This document shows, in pieces, positions 42,576 to 50,841 of a DNA stretch of 64,000 nt (positions within the stretch are counted from its first letter, which is position 1; every line of letters starts with the position of its first letter). The stretch lies in NCBI GenBank assembly GCA_002408465.1, contig DHSM01000022.1:62001-126000 (forward strand). The letters are read 5' to 3'. The stretch comes from Firmicutes bacterium UBA5286 (GTDB lineage Bacteria > Bacillota > Proteinivoracia > UBA4975). A model generated the notes under the pieces. That model had not been told where the DNA came from. It made no database searches and was given only the letters and a program-made list of their open reading frames with translations. A program made the position numbers and the translations under genes.

Positions 42576-43810
42576 TTGCGTCGCTTTCCCCGTTGCAAAT
42601 TGTTGGGCTCCATGCTTATGCCCTGACCCTTAAGCAGTCCATGAACTCCCAGAGACTCCTGGCAGTAAGCGCAATCGCTGCAGTCTGGAGATTGATAGTC
42701 TGCCGGCTGGGCATACGTAGCGATTACTCCTTCATAGTTGCGGAGCACCACCCGGTCGGGAGACTGGGAGATGAGATACTGAGGCATGACAGGAATTTTG
42801 CCGCCGCCGCCGGGGGCATCTACGACAAAAGTGGGAACAGCAAAGCCGGAGGTGTGGCCGCGCAGTCCTTCAATAATCTCTATGCCCTTGGACACGCTGG
42901 TGCGGAAGTGTTCAATTCCCTGTGACAAATCGCATTGGTAGATATAGTAAGGACGGACTCGGTTTTTGACTAACGCGTGCACCAGGGCTTTCATGACCCC
43001 CAGGCAATCATTGACTCCCCGCAACAGAACTGACTGATTTCCAAGGGGGATTCCTGCATCAGCAAGCCTGGCCAAAGCCGCGGCTGCTTCTTCAGTCATC
43101 TCCCGGGGATGATTAAAGTGGGTATTTATCCAAATGGGATGATACTTTTTGAGCATGTCAACCAGAGCGGGGGTAATACGCTGGGGCATAACCACCGGCG
43201 TTCTGGTGCCGATGCGAACAATTTCAACATGTTCGATTTTCCGCAAGCTTTTTATGATCTCTTCCAGCTGGCTGTCGGAAATAAGCAGGCCGTCGCCGCC
43301 AGAAATCAGCACATCCCTGATCTGAGGAGTCTTGCGGATATAATCCAGGGCCTTTTCTATTTGCTCCCGGGGCAGCGCCCGGTCGTTTGTCCCTGCCATT
43401 CGGCGGCGGGTACAGTGCCGGCAGTACATCGAACACTGGTCAGTCACCAAAAACAGGACCCTATCAGGATAGCGATGGGTAATCCCCGGGGCAGGAGAAT
43501 CCAAATCTTCTGCCAGGGGATCCAACATATCCGAAGCCGACCGGATTAATTCCCGGCTGGTGGGAACAGCCTGACGGCGAATGGGACAAGCAGAGTCCTC
43601 AGGATCCATGAGGGAAGCGTAATAAGGAGTAATAGCCATGCGCAAACTACCCAAGCAACGGCGGATTCCTTCCTCTTCCTCAGGCGTCAGGTTGATGACT
43701 TGCTTTAGGGTTTCTACATCTGTAATCCGATTTTTTAGTTGCCAGTGCCAGTCATTCCACTCCTCCGGCGTAACATTTTTAAATATGTCAATCCGTTTGT
43801 ATGTGGACAA
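42572..43810 (-). CDS. kamA: L-lysine 2,3-aminomutase
   Basis: A radical-SAM/PLP enzyme that turns L-lysine into L-beta-lysine. The 412-residue protein has the cluster motif C126-x3-C130-x2-C133, PLP Lys338 in GGGGKIPVMP, and Asp294 and Asp331 matching the two aspartates that hold the lysine side-chain amine in the Clostridium enzyme. The C-terminal Cys set CSDCAYC matches its zinc site. The start is probably TTG 43810, with GGGGGG eight bases upstream. Confidence 0.97.
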   Translation of the reverse strand: MSTYKRIDIFKNVTPEEWNDWHWQLKNRITDVETLKQVINLTPEEEEGIRRCLGSLRMAITPYYASLMDPEDSACPIRRQAVPTSRELIRSASDMLDPLAEDLDSPAPGITHRYPDRVLFLVTDQCSMYCRHCTRRRMAGTNDRALPREQIEKALDYIRKTPQIRDVLISGGDGLLISDSQLEEIIKSLRKIEHVEIVRIGTRTPVVMPQRITPALVDMLKKYHPIWINTHFNHPREMTEEAAAALARLADAGIPLGNQSVLLRGVNDCLGVMKALVHALVKNRVRPYYIYQCDLSQGIEHFRTSVSKGIEIIEGLRGHTSGFAVPTFVVDAPGGGGKIPVMPQYLISQSPDRVVLRNYEGVIATYAQPADYQSPDCSDCAYCQESLGVHGLLKGQGISMEPNNLQRGKRRK

Positions 43811-43824
43811 AATCTAGCCCCCCT

Positions 43825-44868
43825 TTATGCGTACAGCTTGCTGAACATCTCCCGCAGAACGCTGTTTTCCCGCAGTGTATTAATAGCAATCTCAGAATGG
43901 TCCTTGGTGTAACCGTTGCCGATGAGCATAGTCACGTCTTTGCCGATGCCCTCTGCGCCAAGAGCTGCGGCGGTAAAACTGGTGGCCATGCTGAAGAAAT
44001 AGACCATGCCGCCGTCCTTGGTGGCCAAAATTGATGTCATTTCGGTGGCAGGAATGTCAACACAGTTAATGGTCACGTCTGCCAAGGCGCCGTCAGTTGC
44101 CTCTTCAACCAATTTGAGAACAGCTACTGAATCCTTTGCATCACCGCGCAGGATAACATCGGCCAGCCCGCTCTGCCGGACCCGCTCTGCCGCTCGATCC
44201 GAACGGCACAGGGCCATGACTTTGCCAGTGATGCCTGCCCGTTTCTTAGCCTCATGGAGACAGAGGAGCCCGGATTTGCCGCCGCCGCCGATGATCAGCA
44301 CTGTTTGGCCGGGGCCCACGATTTTGGCGGTTTGAGCAGGGGCGCCTGCTACGTCCAGCACTGCCAGGGCCAGCTTATCCGGCATGTCCTTAGGCAATTT
44401 CGCGTAGATGCCGCTTTCAAAGAGCACCGCTTTGGCCCGCACATCCACCTGGCAGGTAGCCGGATGCACTGCAAGAATTTCCTGGATGTTTAAGGGAGTC
44501 AGGGACAAAGAGACCATGCTGGCGACGCGGTCGCCCACTGCTAAATCTCGCTTGCCCTGCAAGGACTTACCGATTTCAGCCACCGACCCGATTAACATGC
44601 CGCCGGAACCGGTGACAGGATTATGCTGCTTCCCCCGCTTGGCAACAGTTTCCAAGATAATTTCGCCGATTTTCTCCGGGTCGCCTTTTGCCTGTTCCGA
44701 AATCTGCCTGAAGCTGGCTGCATCCACATTCAAAGTTTCAACATCGATGAGGAGTTCGTTGTCCCAAATCTCCATAGAGTTATCCAACTTCCATGCAGGT
44801 TGGGGCAAAGATCCCATTGGTTCAATAGTTCTGTGCGTTCCGTAACGATTTCCACCTGTTTTTGTCAT
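43825..44868 (-). CDS. kdd: L-erythro-3,5-diaminohexanoate dehydrogenase
   Basis: Kdd oxidatively deaminates 3,5-diaminohexanoate to 3-keto-5-aminohexanoate with NAD(P). The 347-residue protein has a Rossmann motif VLIIGGGGKSGLL and the Kdd blocks GSGGMLIGSVAEIGKSL and GNGYTKDHSEIAI. It is the first gene of the kam operon, with GGAGGG at 44875-44880 and a sigma54 promoter just upstream. Confidence 0.95.
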   Translation of the reverse strand: MTKTGGNRYGTHRTIEPMGSLPQPAWKLDNSMEIWDNELLIDVETLNVDAASFRQISEQAKGDPEKIGEIILETVAKRGKQHNPVTGSGGMLIGSVAEIGKSLQGKRDLAVGDRVASMVSLSLTPLNIQEILAVHPATCQVDVRAKAVLFESGIYAKLPKDMPDKLALAVLDVAGAPAQTAKIVGPGQTVLIIGGGGKSGLLCLHEAKKRAGITGKVMALCRSDRAAERVRQSGLADVILRGDAKDSVAVLKLVEEATDGALADVTINCVDIPATEMTSILATKDGGMVYFFSMATSFTAAALGAEGIGKDVTMLIGNGYTKDHSEIAINTLRENSVLREMFSKLYA

Positions 44869-44879
44869 GAATGTCCCTC

Positions 44880-46265
44880 CTATTTCTTTACTTGCTCTAT
44901 ACTAATGCAAATTTCATGCCACTTGTGCTTTCGCAGCTTCCGCTGCAGAGTTTGTCTGGGGATGCCTAGTAAACTTGCGGCTTTGCTGATGTTATTTTCA
45001 GTAGTTTTCATTGTCCGGAAAATCATGTCCCTTTCCAGCCTATCCAGTTCCGGGCGCAATTTTTGTAAACCCCTAGGTTGGTGAAGATGCTCTGGCAAGT
45101 CTACAGTCTCAATCAGGCCCTCACTGCGGAAATTTAAGCAACTTTCAATGCAGTTGGACAGTTCCCGGATATTCCCTGGCCAGTGCCAGGCAGCAAGCAT
45201 TCTTGCCGCCTCTGGAGCCACCCCCTCAACCCTGGTAGCGAGACTGGCGTTAAACCGAGAAAGAAAATGTCTGCACAAAATGGGGATATCGATCTTTCGC
45301 TCCCGCAGAGGAGGCAACACCAAGACAACTACATTAAGCCGGTAATACAAATCCGGGCGCAGAGCCTCTTTGGGATTGGCAGCCATGGCGGCAATAATCC
45401 TGACATCCACTTTTCGTGTTCTGACATCCCCGAGCCGGCGCAACTCACCTGTCTCCAGCACCCGCAGCAGCTTGGCCTGGAGCTGATGGGGCATGGCATT
45501 GAGTTCGTCAAGAAACAAGGTTCCGCCGTTAGCCAGTTCAAACAGACCAGGCCTGTCCTGGGCGCCGGTAAAACTTCCCTTGACGCTGCCAAACAAAATG
45601 GCATCCAACAAGCCTTCCGGCAGAGCTGCACAGTTCTGGGCAATAAAAGGCCGGGCCCGGCGCAAACTTTCATTATGAATAGACTGAACCAGCAATTCTT
45701 TGCCTGTCCCAGTTTCTCCTACTACCATCACCGGCGAATCATTATGGGCGGCCAAGGCTCCCCGGGCCAGCACCTCCCGCAAAGCAGAGCTCTCGCCAAT
45801 AATGTCGCTGAAGTGGTAAATTGCGCCTTGTTCCGCCCTGGCAGCAGGATCTTCGCTGTGCAGCCTACGGCGCAAGTCAATGACTTGTTCCGCCAGCTTC
45901 CGAATCCCTGATATATCCCGGGCCACCTCTACCGCCCCCAAGAGATTGCCCTCCTGCCCAAAAATGGGCAATGTGGTGTTGACAGTAGAAATTTCCACAC
46001 CCTTGACATTGGTATAGACCTGTTGCTGATCGACAATGGGCTTGCCGGTGCGGGCCACCTTGAGCAAGGTGCTGGTTCCCCTGTCCAGGGAAGGGAAAAT
46101 TTCCAGGACATGTTTGCCCAGCACCTCAGAGGGCTCCAATCCATCCATGATTGCCGCTGCAGCGTTATAGTATTTAGTTATACCGTTGGTGTCTACCATG
46201 TGTATGCCTTCGTTGCTGTGGCTAAGCACCACCTCAAGCAATGCATGTTCCAGTTGCATATTCAC
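44880..46265 (-). CDS. PAS-AAA+-Fis sigma54-dependent activator
   Basis: A 461-residue enhancer-binding protein of the RocR/BkdR style. A PAS sensor (about 8-120) is followed by a AAA+ domain with Walker A GETGTGKE (183-190), the sigma54-contact loop GSFTGA (230-235, in place of GAFTGA) and Walker B GGTLFLDEL, then a Fis-type helix-turn-helix (about 418-445). It is directly upstream of kdd, and a sigma54 promoter is embedded in its last 40 bases. It therefore probably switches on lysine fermentation; the PAS ligand is unknown. Confidence 0.93.
   Translation of the reverse strand: MNMQLEHALLEVVLSHSNEGIHMVDTNGITKYYNAAAAIMDGLEPSEVLGKHVLEIFPSLDRGTSTLLKVARTGKPIVDQQQVYTNVKGVEISTVNTTLPIFGQEGNLLGAVEVARDISGIRKLAEQVIDLRRRLHSEDPAARAEQGAIYHFSDIIGESSALREVLARGALAAHNDSPVMVVGETGTGKELLVQSIHNESLRRARPFIAQNCAALPEGLLDAILFGSVKGSFTGAQDRPGLFELANGGTLFLDELNAMPHQLQAKLLRVLETGELRRLGDVRTRKVDVRIIAAMAANPKEALRPDLYYRLNVVVLVLPPLRERKIDIPILCRHFLSRFNASLATRVEGVAPEAARMLAAWHWPGNIRELSNCIESCLNFRSEGLIETVDLPEHLHQPRGLQKLRPELDRLERDMIFRTMKTTENNISKAASLLGIPRQTLQRKLRKHKWHEICISIEQVKK
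44906..44921 (-). promoter_or_regulatory. Sigma54 (-24/-12) promoter of the kdd-kam operon
   Basis: TGGCATGAAATTTGCA on the minus strand has GG and GC exactly ten bases apart and differs from the core TGGCAC-N5-TTGCA at one position. It lies within the 3' end of the activator gene. The predicted start near 44895 leaves 27 bases before the kdd ATG, enough for its GGAGGG site. Confidence 0.85.
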
Positions 46266-46292
46266 TCCTCCGCAGAGTTTTTTGCACCCTTT

Positions 46293-46308
46293 TGCCCAAT
46301 AACGGGCA
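46293..46308. promoter_or_regulatory. Inverted repeat upstream of the sigma54 activator gene
   Basis: TGCCC-N6-GGGCA lies about 30 bases before the activator start, after speB. It has no T-run, so it may be a protein-binding site rather than a terminator. Confidence 0.3.
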
Positions 46309-46331
46309 GCAGGGGCGGAAGAAAAGCAACC

Positions 46332-47195
46332 TTATGGTTGCCTGCCAAAGAGCAATAGAGCCTCCCGCATAATCTTGGCCCCCAGGGCAGCGGAAATGTC
46401 AGTATGATCATGGGGGGCTAATTCCACCAAATCAAAGCCAACAACATTGCACTGCCCCAACAGCTGGAGGCCGGCCAGCAGCTCCCGGGGGCTGATGCCG
46501 CCGGCCTCGGGAGTGCCGGTTCCGGGAGCATAGGCTGGGTCCAGAGCATCCAGATCCAGGGTGATATAGATCGGCCCAGTCAGCTCGTGGATTACCTGGG
46601 AGAGGGGCTGTAGAAATCTAAAAGGAAAAAGGCGTGTCCGCTGGCGGGAAAACTGGTGCTCTTCCCTGGTGGCAGAACGAATGGCAAACTGCCATATTTC
46701 CCCCAGGGGCAGCGTCCTAGCGGCAGCGCCAACCACCGTGGCATGGGAAAGGGTTTCTCCCAGCCACTCCTCCCGCAAATCAGCATGGGCGTCAATATGT
46801 ACTAGAGTGAGCCCGGGAAAATACCGGGAAAAGACACGCAGGCAGGGGAGGGTAACAAGATGATCCCCGCCCATGACAAAGGGGCGCTGTCCAGCCGCCA
46901 GCAGCTGACCCACCGCCTCTTGGATTATGTCCAGAGAGCGGGGAACATTGCCAATAGGCAACAACAAGTCGCCAGCATCATAAAAGTCTAAGTCCTCAAG
47001 ACTTTTTTCCAGCTGCAGGCTATAATCCTCCAGATTGTATGACATTCGCCGCACAGCTTCCGGCCCGAATCTTGACCCAGGCCGAAAACTGGCGGTAAAA
47101 TCCATGGGAGCGCCTAAGATTACATTTGCTGCCTGGGGACTGTCGCCGGCGCAGAAAAATTTCTGTCCTCTAAAACTGTCTTTGCCCCATTCCAT
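46332..47195 (-). CDS. speB: Agmatinase
   Basis: SpeB hydrolyses agmatine to putrescine and urea. The 287-residue ureohydrolase has the Mn ligands in GGDHLVTLP, HIDAHADLR and TLDLDALDPAYAPGTGTPE. The gene overlaps the end of speE. The upstream arginine decarboxylase supports agmatine as substrate over arginine or guanidinobutyrate. Confidence 0.92.
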   Translation of the reverse strand: MEWGKDSFRGQKFFCAGDSPQAANVILGAPMDFTASFRPGSRFGPEAVRRMSYNLEDYSLQLEKSLEDLDFYDAGDLLLPIGNVPRSLDIIQEAVGQLLAAGQRPFVMGGDHLVTLPCLRVFSRYFPGLTLVHIDAHADLREEWLGETLSHATVVGAAARTLPLGEIWQFAIRSATREEHQFSRQRTRLFPFRFLQPLSQVIHELTGPIYITLDLDALDPAYAPGTGTPEAGGISPRELLAGLQLLGQCNVVGFDLVELAPHDHTDISAALGAKIMREALLLFGRQP

Positions 47196-48028
47196 TATGG
47201 TCTGCTCAAAAGCTCTCGGACAAACTGGGGCAAGACAAAACAGCTGCGGTGCAGTTCAGGGGTGTAGTACTTACTGATAAAACCCGGATGCGGCTGGCGC
47301 TGATTGGTCAAGGGGTCATATTGTTTGGAGGCCAGGGTAAAGCTCCACAAACCGCTGGGATAAGTGGGAATACTGGCCAAATAGGTGTGAACCTTGGGGA
47401 ATACTGCCTGCATGCCCTTATAGGCCCCCGCCAGAATCTCCTGATTGTAAAAAGGAGATTCAGTCTGAGCAACCATTATGCCGTCCGGTCTCAAAGCGGC
47501 GTATACAGCAGCGTAAAAATCTCTGGAGAAGAGGGCAACGGCAGGTCCCACCGGTTCGGTAGAATCCACTAGCACTATGTCAAATTCCCCTTTATGTTCC
47601 CTGAGATAAGCAAAGCCGTCTCCGATGTGGATTTCGACTTTGGGGTTTCCCAGGGCGCCGGCGATTTCCGGCAAAAATTTCCGGGATTGGGCGATTACTT
47701 CGCCGTCAATCTCGGCAAGAATTGCTTTTTCCACCTGGGGATGTTGCAACACTTCCCGAATGGCTCCGCCATCGCCGCCGCCAATTACAGCAACTTTCCT
47801 GGGACAAGGATGGGTGAAAAGGGCCGGGTGGCTAATCATTTCATGATAAACAAACTCATCGGCAATGGTGGTCATAACCATGCCGTCCAGGACCAGCATT
47901 GGGCCAAAGGCTTCGGTGTCGATGATGGCCAAGTGCTGATAGGGGGTCTGGGCCGTTGTCAGAGTTTCTCTGACTTTACAGGATAGTCTGAGACTGGGAG
48001 TCTGTTCTTCGGTATACCAAAGTTCCAT
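47195..48028 (-). CDS. speE: Spermidine synthase
   Basis: SpeE transfers aminopropyl from decarboxylated SAM to putrescine. The 277-residue protein begins MELWYTEEQTPSLRLSCKV, has GGGDGGAIREVLQHP for dcSAM binding and the catalytic Asp in DSTEPVGPA. It follows the decarboxylase gene by 12 bases. Confidence 0.96.
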   Translation of the reverse strand: MELWYTEEQTPSLRLSCKVRETLTTAQTPYQHLAIIDTEAFGPMLVLDGMVMTTIADEFVYHEMISHPALFTHPCPRKVAVIGGGDGGAIREVLQHPQVEKAILAEIDGEVIAQSRKFLPEIAGALGNPKVEIHIGDGFAYLREHKGEFDIVLVDSTEPVGPAVALFSRDFYAAVYAALRPDGIMVAQTESPFYNQEILAGAYKGMQAVFPKVHTYLASIPTYPSGLWSFTLASKQYDPLTNQRQPHPGFISKYYTPELHRSCFVLPQFVRELLSRP

Positions 48029-48040
48029 TCTTGAGTCCTC

Positions 48041-48499
48041 CTAGTACCACAGGGCTACAGCGGCAAAGGCGCAGCCTATTCTTTCCACCACATGTTCGGT
48101 GGAAGCCAGTTTAACGTCCTTGAGGGCAAGGTCTCTGACGGCAAAAGCATTTTTCAGCATCTGGCGAATTTTCTCTTCCGCCTCTTCCCTGGTCCCCTTG
48201 GCGGCATATTCCATAATCACGCCAAAAGAATTTTCGCTAAAGCCAATGCCGACACAGGCGGCGATTTTTTCCCCTTTTTTCTCGCTGATTACATACCCAT
48301 AAGCAGTGGGCACAAGGGATCCCGGGGGAAGGACCAAATCCGGAACATAAATCGATTCTGGGGGCAAAATGCTGCTGATTCTCAGCAAATTGACATTGCC
48401 TATTCCTGACGCCAAAAGAGCGTTGTCAAAGGAGTTCAGCAGAGTCTCGCCTTCGGCGCTGCCGGCAACTATCTTAAACTTTTTCGGTGTTGGTAGCAT
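48041..48499 (-). CDS. pdaD: Pyruvoyl-dependent arginine decarboxylase
   Basis: A 152-residue PdaD family protein that makes agmatine from arginine. The self-cleavage site is Ser42-Ser43 in LLRISSILPP; cleavage gives the pyruvoyl group on the larger chain. The GIGFSENSFGVIMEYA block is also conserved. Such short pyruvoyl enzymes are common in archaea and found in some bacteria. It heads pdaD-speE-speB. Confidence 0.93.
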   Translation of the reverse strand: MLPTPKKFKIVAGSAEGETLLNSFDNALLASGIGNVNLLRISSILPPESIYVPDLVLPPGSLVPTAYGYVISEKKGEKIAACVGIGFSENSFGVIMEYAAKGTREEAEEKIRQMLKNAFAVRDLALKDVKLASTEHVVERIGCAFAAVALWY

Positions 48500-48529
48500 T
48501 ATTTATCCTCCTTATTAAACTAGAGCATA

Positions 48530-48557
48530 ATTATACCAAAATCTGCGCAAGAGTAAA
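48530..48557 (-). promoter_or_regulatory. Promoter of the polyamine operon
   Basis: TTTACT, 16 bases and TATAAT with an extended TGG before it, about 25 bases upstream of the start codon. Confidence 0.65.
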
Positions 48558-48678
48558 TATGCTTTAGTCAGTTCCCGACAACTAAATTATAACATAGCCG
48601 CAACTTGCCATATTCCTTTATATCTTTTCTGGGATTCGGAATACTAAATACAGGCTTGTAATGGGAGGTGTGGCATTT

Positions 48679-50841
48679 TTGCGCCCGCGAAAAATCAAAA
48701 GACTGTTAACTCTATTCGTCTTGATCCCCTTCATTTTCCTAATTGCCGGAGCCGTTTATTTTGTTTATACCTACTACAGCATCGACCTGGCCAGGCAGCT
48801 GGAGGAACCTTCCATTATCCTGGACAGGGATGGCAGGCAAGTGAGCAGGTATTCTTCAGAAATCCGCCAGGTGGTCAGCCTGGATGAAATCTCCCCTTTT
48901 CTGGTGGATGCCACATTGGCCATAGAGGACGCTAGGTTTTACCAACATTTTGGCCTGGATCCACGGGGCCTGGCCAGGGCTCTTTGGCATAATTTGCGTA
49001 AAGGGCGCGTTGTCGAGGGGGGGAGTACAATTACACAGCAGCTGGCAGAAAATGAGTATTTTCTCAGCGTCAGCGGTCCTGCCCGCAGCTTGGGGAAAAA
49101 AATCAAGGAGGCCGTCTATGCCATTAAATTAGAGCGCACCTATACTAAGAATGAAATTCTTGAGCGCTACCTAAACAGAATTTATTTTGGCCATGGGCGC
49201 TTTGGCGTAGAGGCCGCCGCCCAATACTATTTCGGCAAATCCGCCCGGGACGTGACTCTTTCCGAGGCGGCGATGCTGGCAGGCATTCCCAACGCTCCTG
49301 CAATATATTCACTGCGGGACCATCCCGACAATGCCCACTCCCGCAGAAACCTGGTGCTGGCCCGTATGGAAGAGCTGGGTTATATTTCCGCCGACCAGCG
49401 ACAGGAGGCTGAAGCGCAAGTGCTGGTTGCATCCCCGCCCCAGGAAAAGGCAGCCAGCGCCAGCCATTTTCGCCTGCGGGTAGAAAAGGAACTAAGGAAA
49501 GTTTTTTCGGATTTGTATCCCACAATGAGCGATAAAGAAATTACTAATCTCATCTATAACCAGGGGTTAACTATTCATACCACCCTGTCCCTGTCTGCCC
49601 AGGCGGCAGCAGAGCAGGTGATGACTGAAAGAGGTCAGGCCCTGCGGCAGCAAAATTCCAACATTCAAGGCGCTTTTGTTGCCATTGACCCCGCCAGCGG
49701 CGGCATTATCGCCCTGGTTGAGAGCCTTGAGCTTACAGGCACATATCCCCGCGCTGATGCCAAGTACAATTTAGGCTCATCTTTCAAAGGAGTTTTGTAT
49801 ACCGCCGCCCTGGAAAACGGCTATACTGCCGCCAGCACTTTGCTTTGTGCCGAAACAGCCTTTCCCAATCCCGGCGGCAAACCGGATCCTTATGTGCCCA
49901 GTGATTATGGCGACAGATATCATAACCGGGCCCTGCGCATTCGAGAAGCGCTGGAGGTCTCCTGCAATGTGGCAGCAGTGCGCATTGGCGTTGAAATGGG
50001 ACTGGACAAATATCTTGCCCTGGCGGCAAGGCTCAACCCCCGCCTGGCACAGAACAATATCGGCAACCCGGCGCATTTGCAGCTGCCGTTGGGGCCCATG
50101 GCTTCACCTATGAATCTGACACTTGTCTATGCCCCCTTCGCCAACGGAGGCTATTCAGTGGAACCCTATGCCGTAACCGAAGTGCGGGACAGAGACGGGG
50201 CCGTCATCTACCAGGCCTGGCCCAAGAGGCAGCCAGTATTGGATCCCCAGCTGGCCTATATTGTCACCCATATGCTTAAGGGCGTTCAGGGCATTAGCCA
50301 GATCCCCTATGCAGCGGGGAAAACGGGAACCAGCGACAACCGAAATACCGTTTTTGTTGGTTTTACCACCGACATTGTGGCCACGGCGTTCTTCGGCTTT
50401 GACACTCCCGCTGAAGCTAGCTTTGTGGGCAGTGCCGCCGGAGTGGCCGCCCCGGCCTGGCGGGAGTTTGCTGCCCTCTACTATGGAGAGTCACCGCCTC
50501 ATGATTTTGTCCGTCCGCCAGGAATTGAAGAAGCAGTAGTATGTTCAGTAACAGGGCAGCTGGCAACCTATCTATGCCCCGATTCCTATACAGAACTTTT
50601 TATGCCAGACACAGCTCCCAGGGAATACTGTCAGGAACATGCCGGTGAGACCATCGAAATCTGTCAGTCCACCGGACTGCCCGCCAACCCGTTCTGTCCC
50701 CAAGAGCTGCGCATATCCGTGCAAAGAGAAGCCTGGATGCGCAATCTCCAGTGCTGGCTACATGGCCCTCCCCTTGAGCCGGCAGATGAGCAGGAGCCGA
50801 CCCCGGAAGAGGAAGAGGAAGGAGAGGAAGAGACAGACTAG
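48679..50841 (+). CDS. Class A penicillin-binding protein (PBP1A type)
   Basis: A bifunctional peptidoglycan synthase of about 720 residues: N-terminal membrane helix, GT51 glycosyltransferase with EDARFYQHFGLD and GGSTITQQLAEN, then a transpeptidase with SSFK, SCN and KTGTS motifs. A short Cys-containing region and an acidic tail (PTPEEEEEGEEE) follow. The TTG at 48679 is preferred, about ten bases after GGGAGG; the ATG at 48661 lacks a ribosome site. It is on the plus strand, divergent from pdaD, and its stop overlaps that of the DinG-like gene. Confidence 0.94.
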   Translation: MRPRKIKRLLTLFVLIPFIFLIAGAVYFVYTYYSIDLARQLEEPSIILDRDGRQVSRYSSEIRQVVSLDEISPFLVDATLAIEDARFYQHFGLDPRGLARALWHNLRKGRVVEGGSTITQQLAENEYFLSVSGPARSLGKKIKEAVYAIKLERTYTKNEILERYLNRIYFGHGRFGVEAAAQYYFGKSARDVTLSEAAMLAGIPNAPAIYSLRDHPDNAHSRRNLVLARMEELGYISADQRQEAEAQVLVASPPQEKAASASHFRLRVEKELRKVFSDLYPTMSDKEITNLIYNQGLTIHTTLSLSAQAAAEQVMTERGQALRQQNSNIQGAFVAIDPASGGIIALVESLELTGTYPRADAKYNLGSSFKGVLYTAALENGYTAASTLLCAETAFPNPGGKPDPYVPSDYGDRYHNRALRIREALEVSCNVAAVRIGVEMGLDKYLALAARLNPRLAQNNIGNPAHLQLPLGPMASPMNLTLVYAPFANGGYSVEPYAVTEVRDRDGAVIYQAWPKRQPVLDPQLAYIVTHMLKGVQGISQIPYAAGKTGTSDNRNTVFVGFTTDIVATAFFGFDTPAEASFVGSAAGVAAPAWREFAALYYGESPPHDFVRPPGIEEAVVCSVTGQLATYLCPDSYTELFMPDTAPREYCQEHAGETIEICQSTGLPANPFCPQELRISVQREAWMRNLQCWLHGPPLEPADEQEPTPEEEEEGEEETD

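Noticed and set aside
46283..46298. Weak sigma54-like sequence TGGGCAAAAGGGTGCA upstream of the activator gene
   Set aside because: GG and GC are ten bases apart, but the flanking bases match poorly, and the predicted start would fall inside the ribosome site.
48661..48678. ATG start for the penicillin-binding protein
   Set aside because: No ribosome site precedes it, and the GGGAGG inside this stretch fits the TTG at 48679 better.
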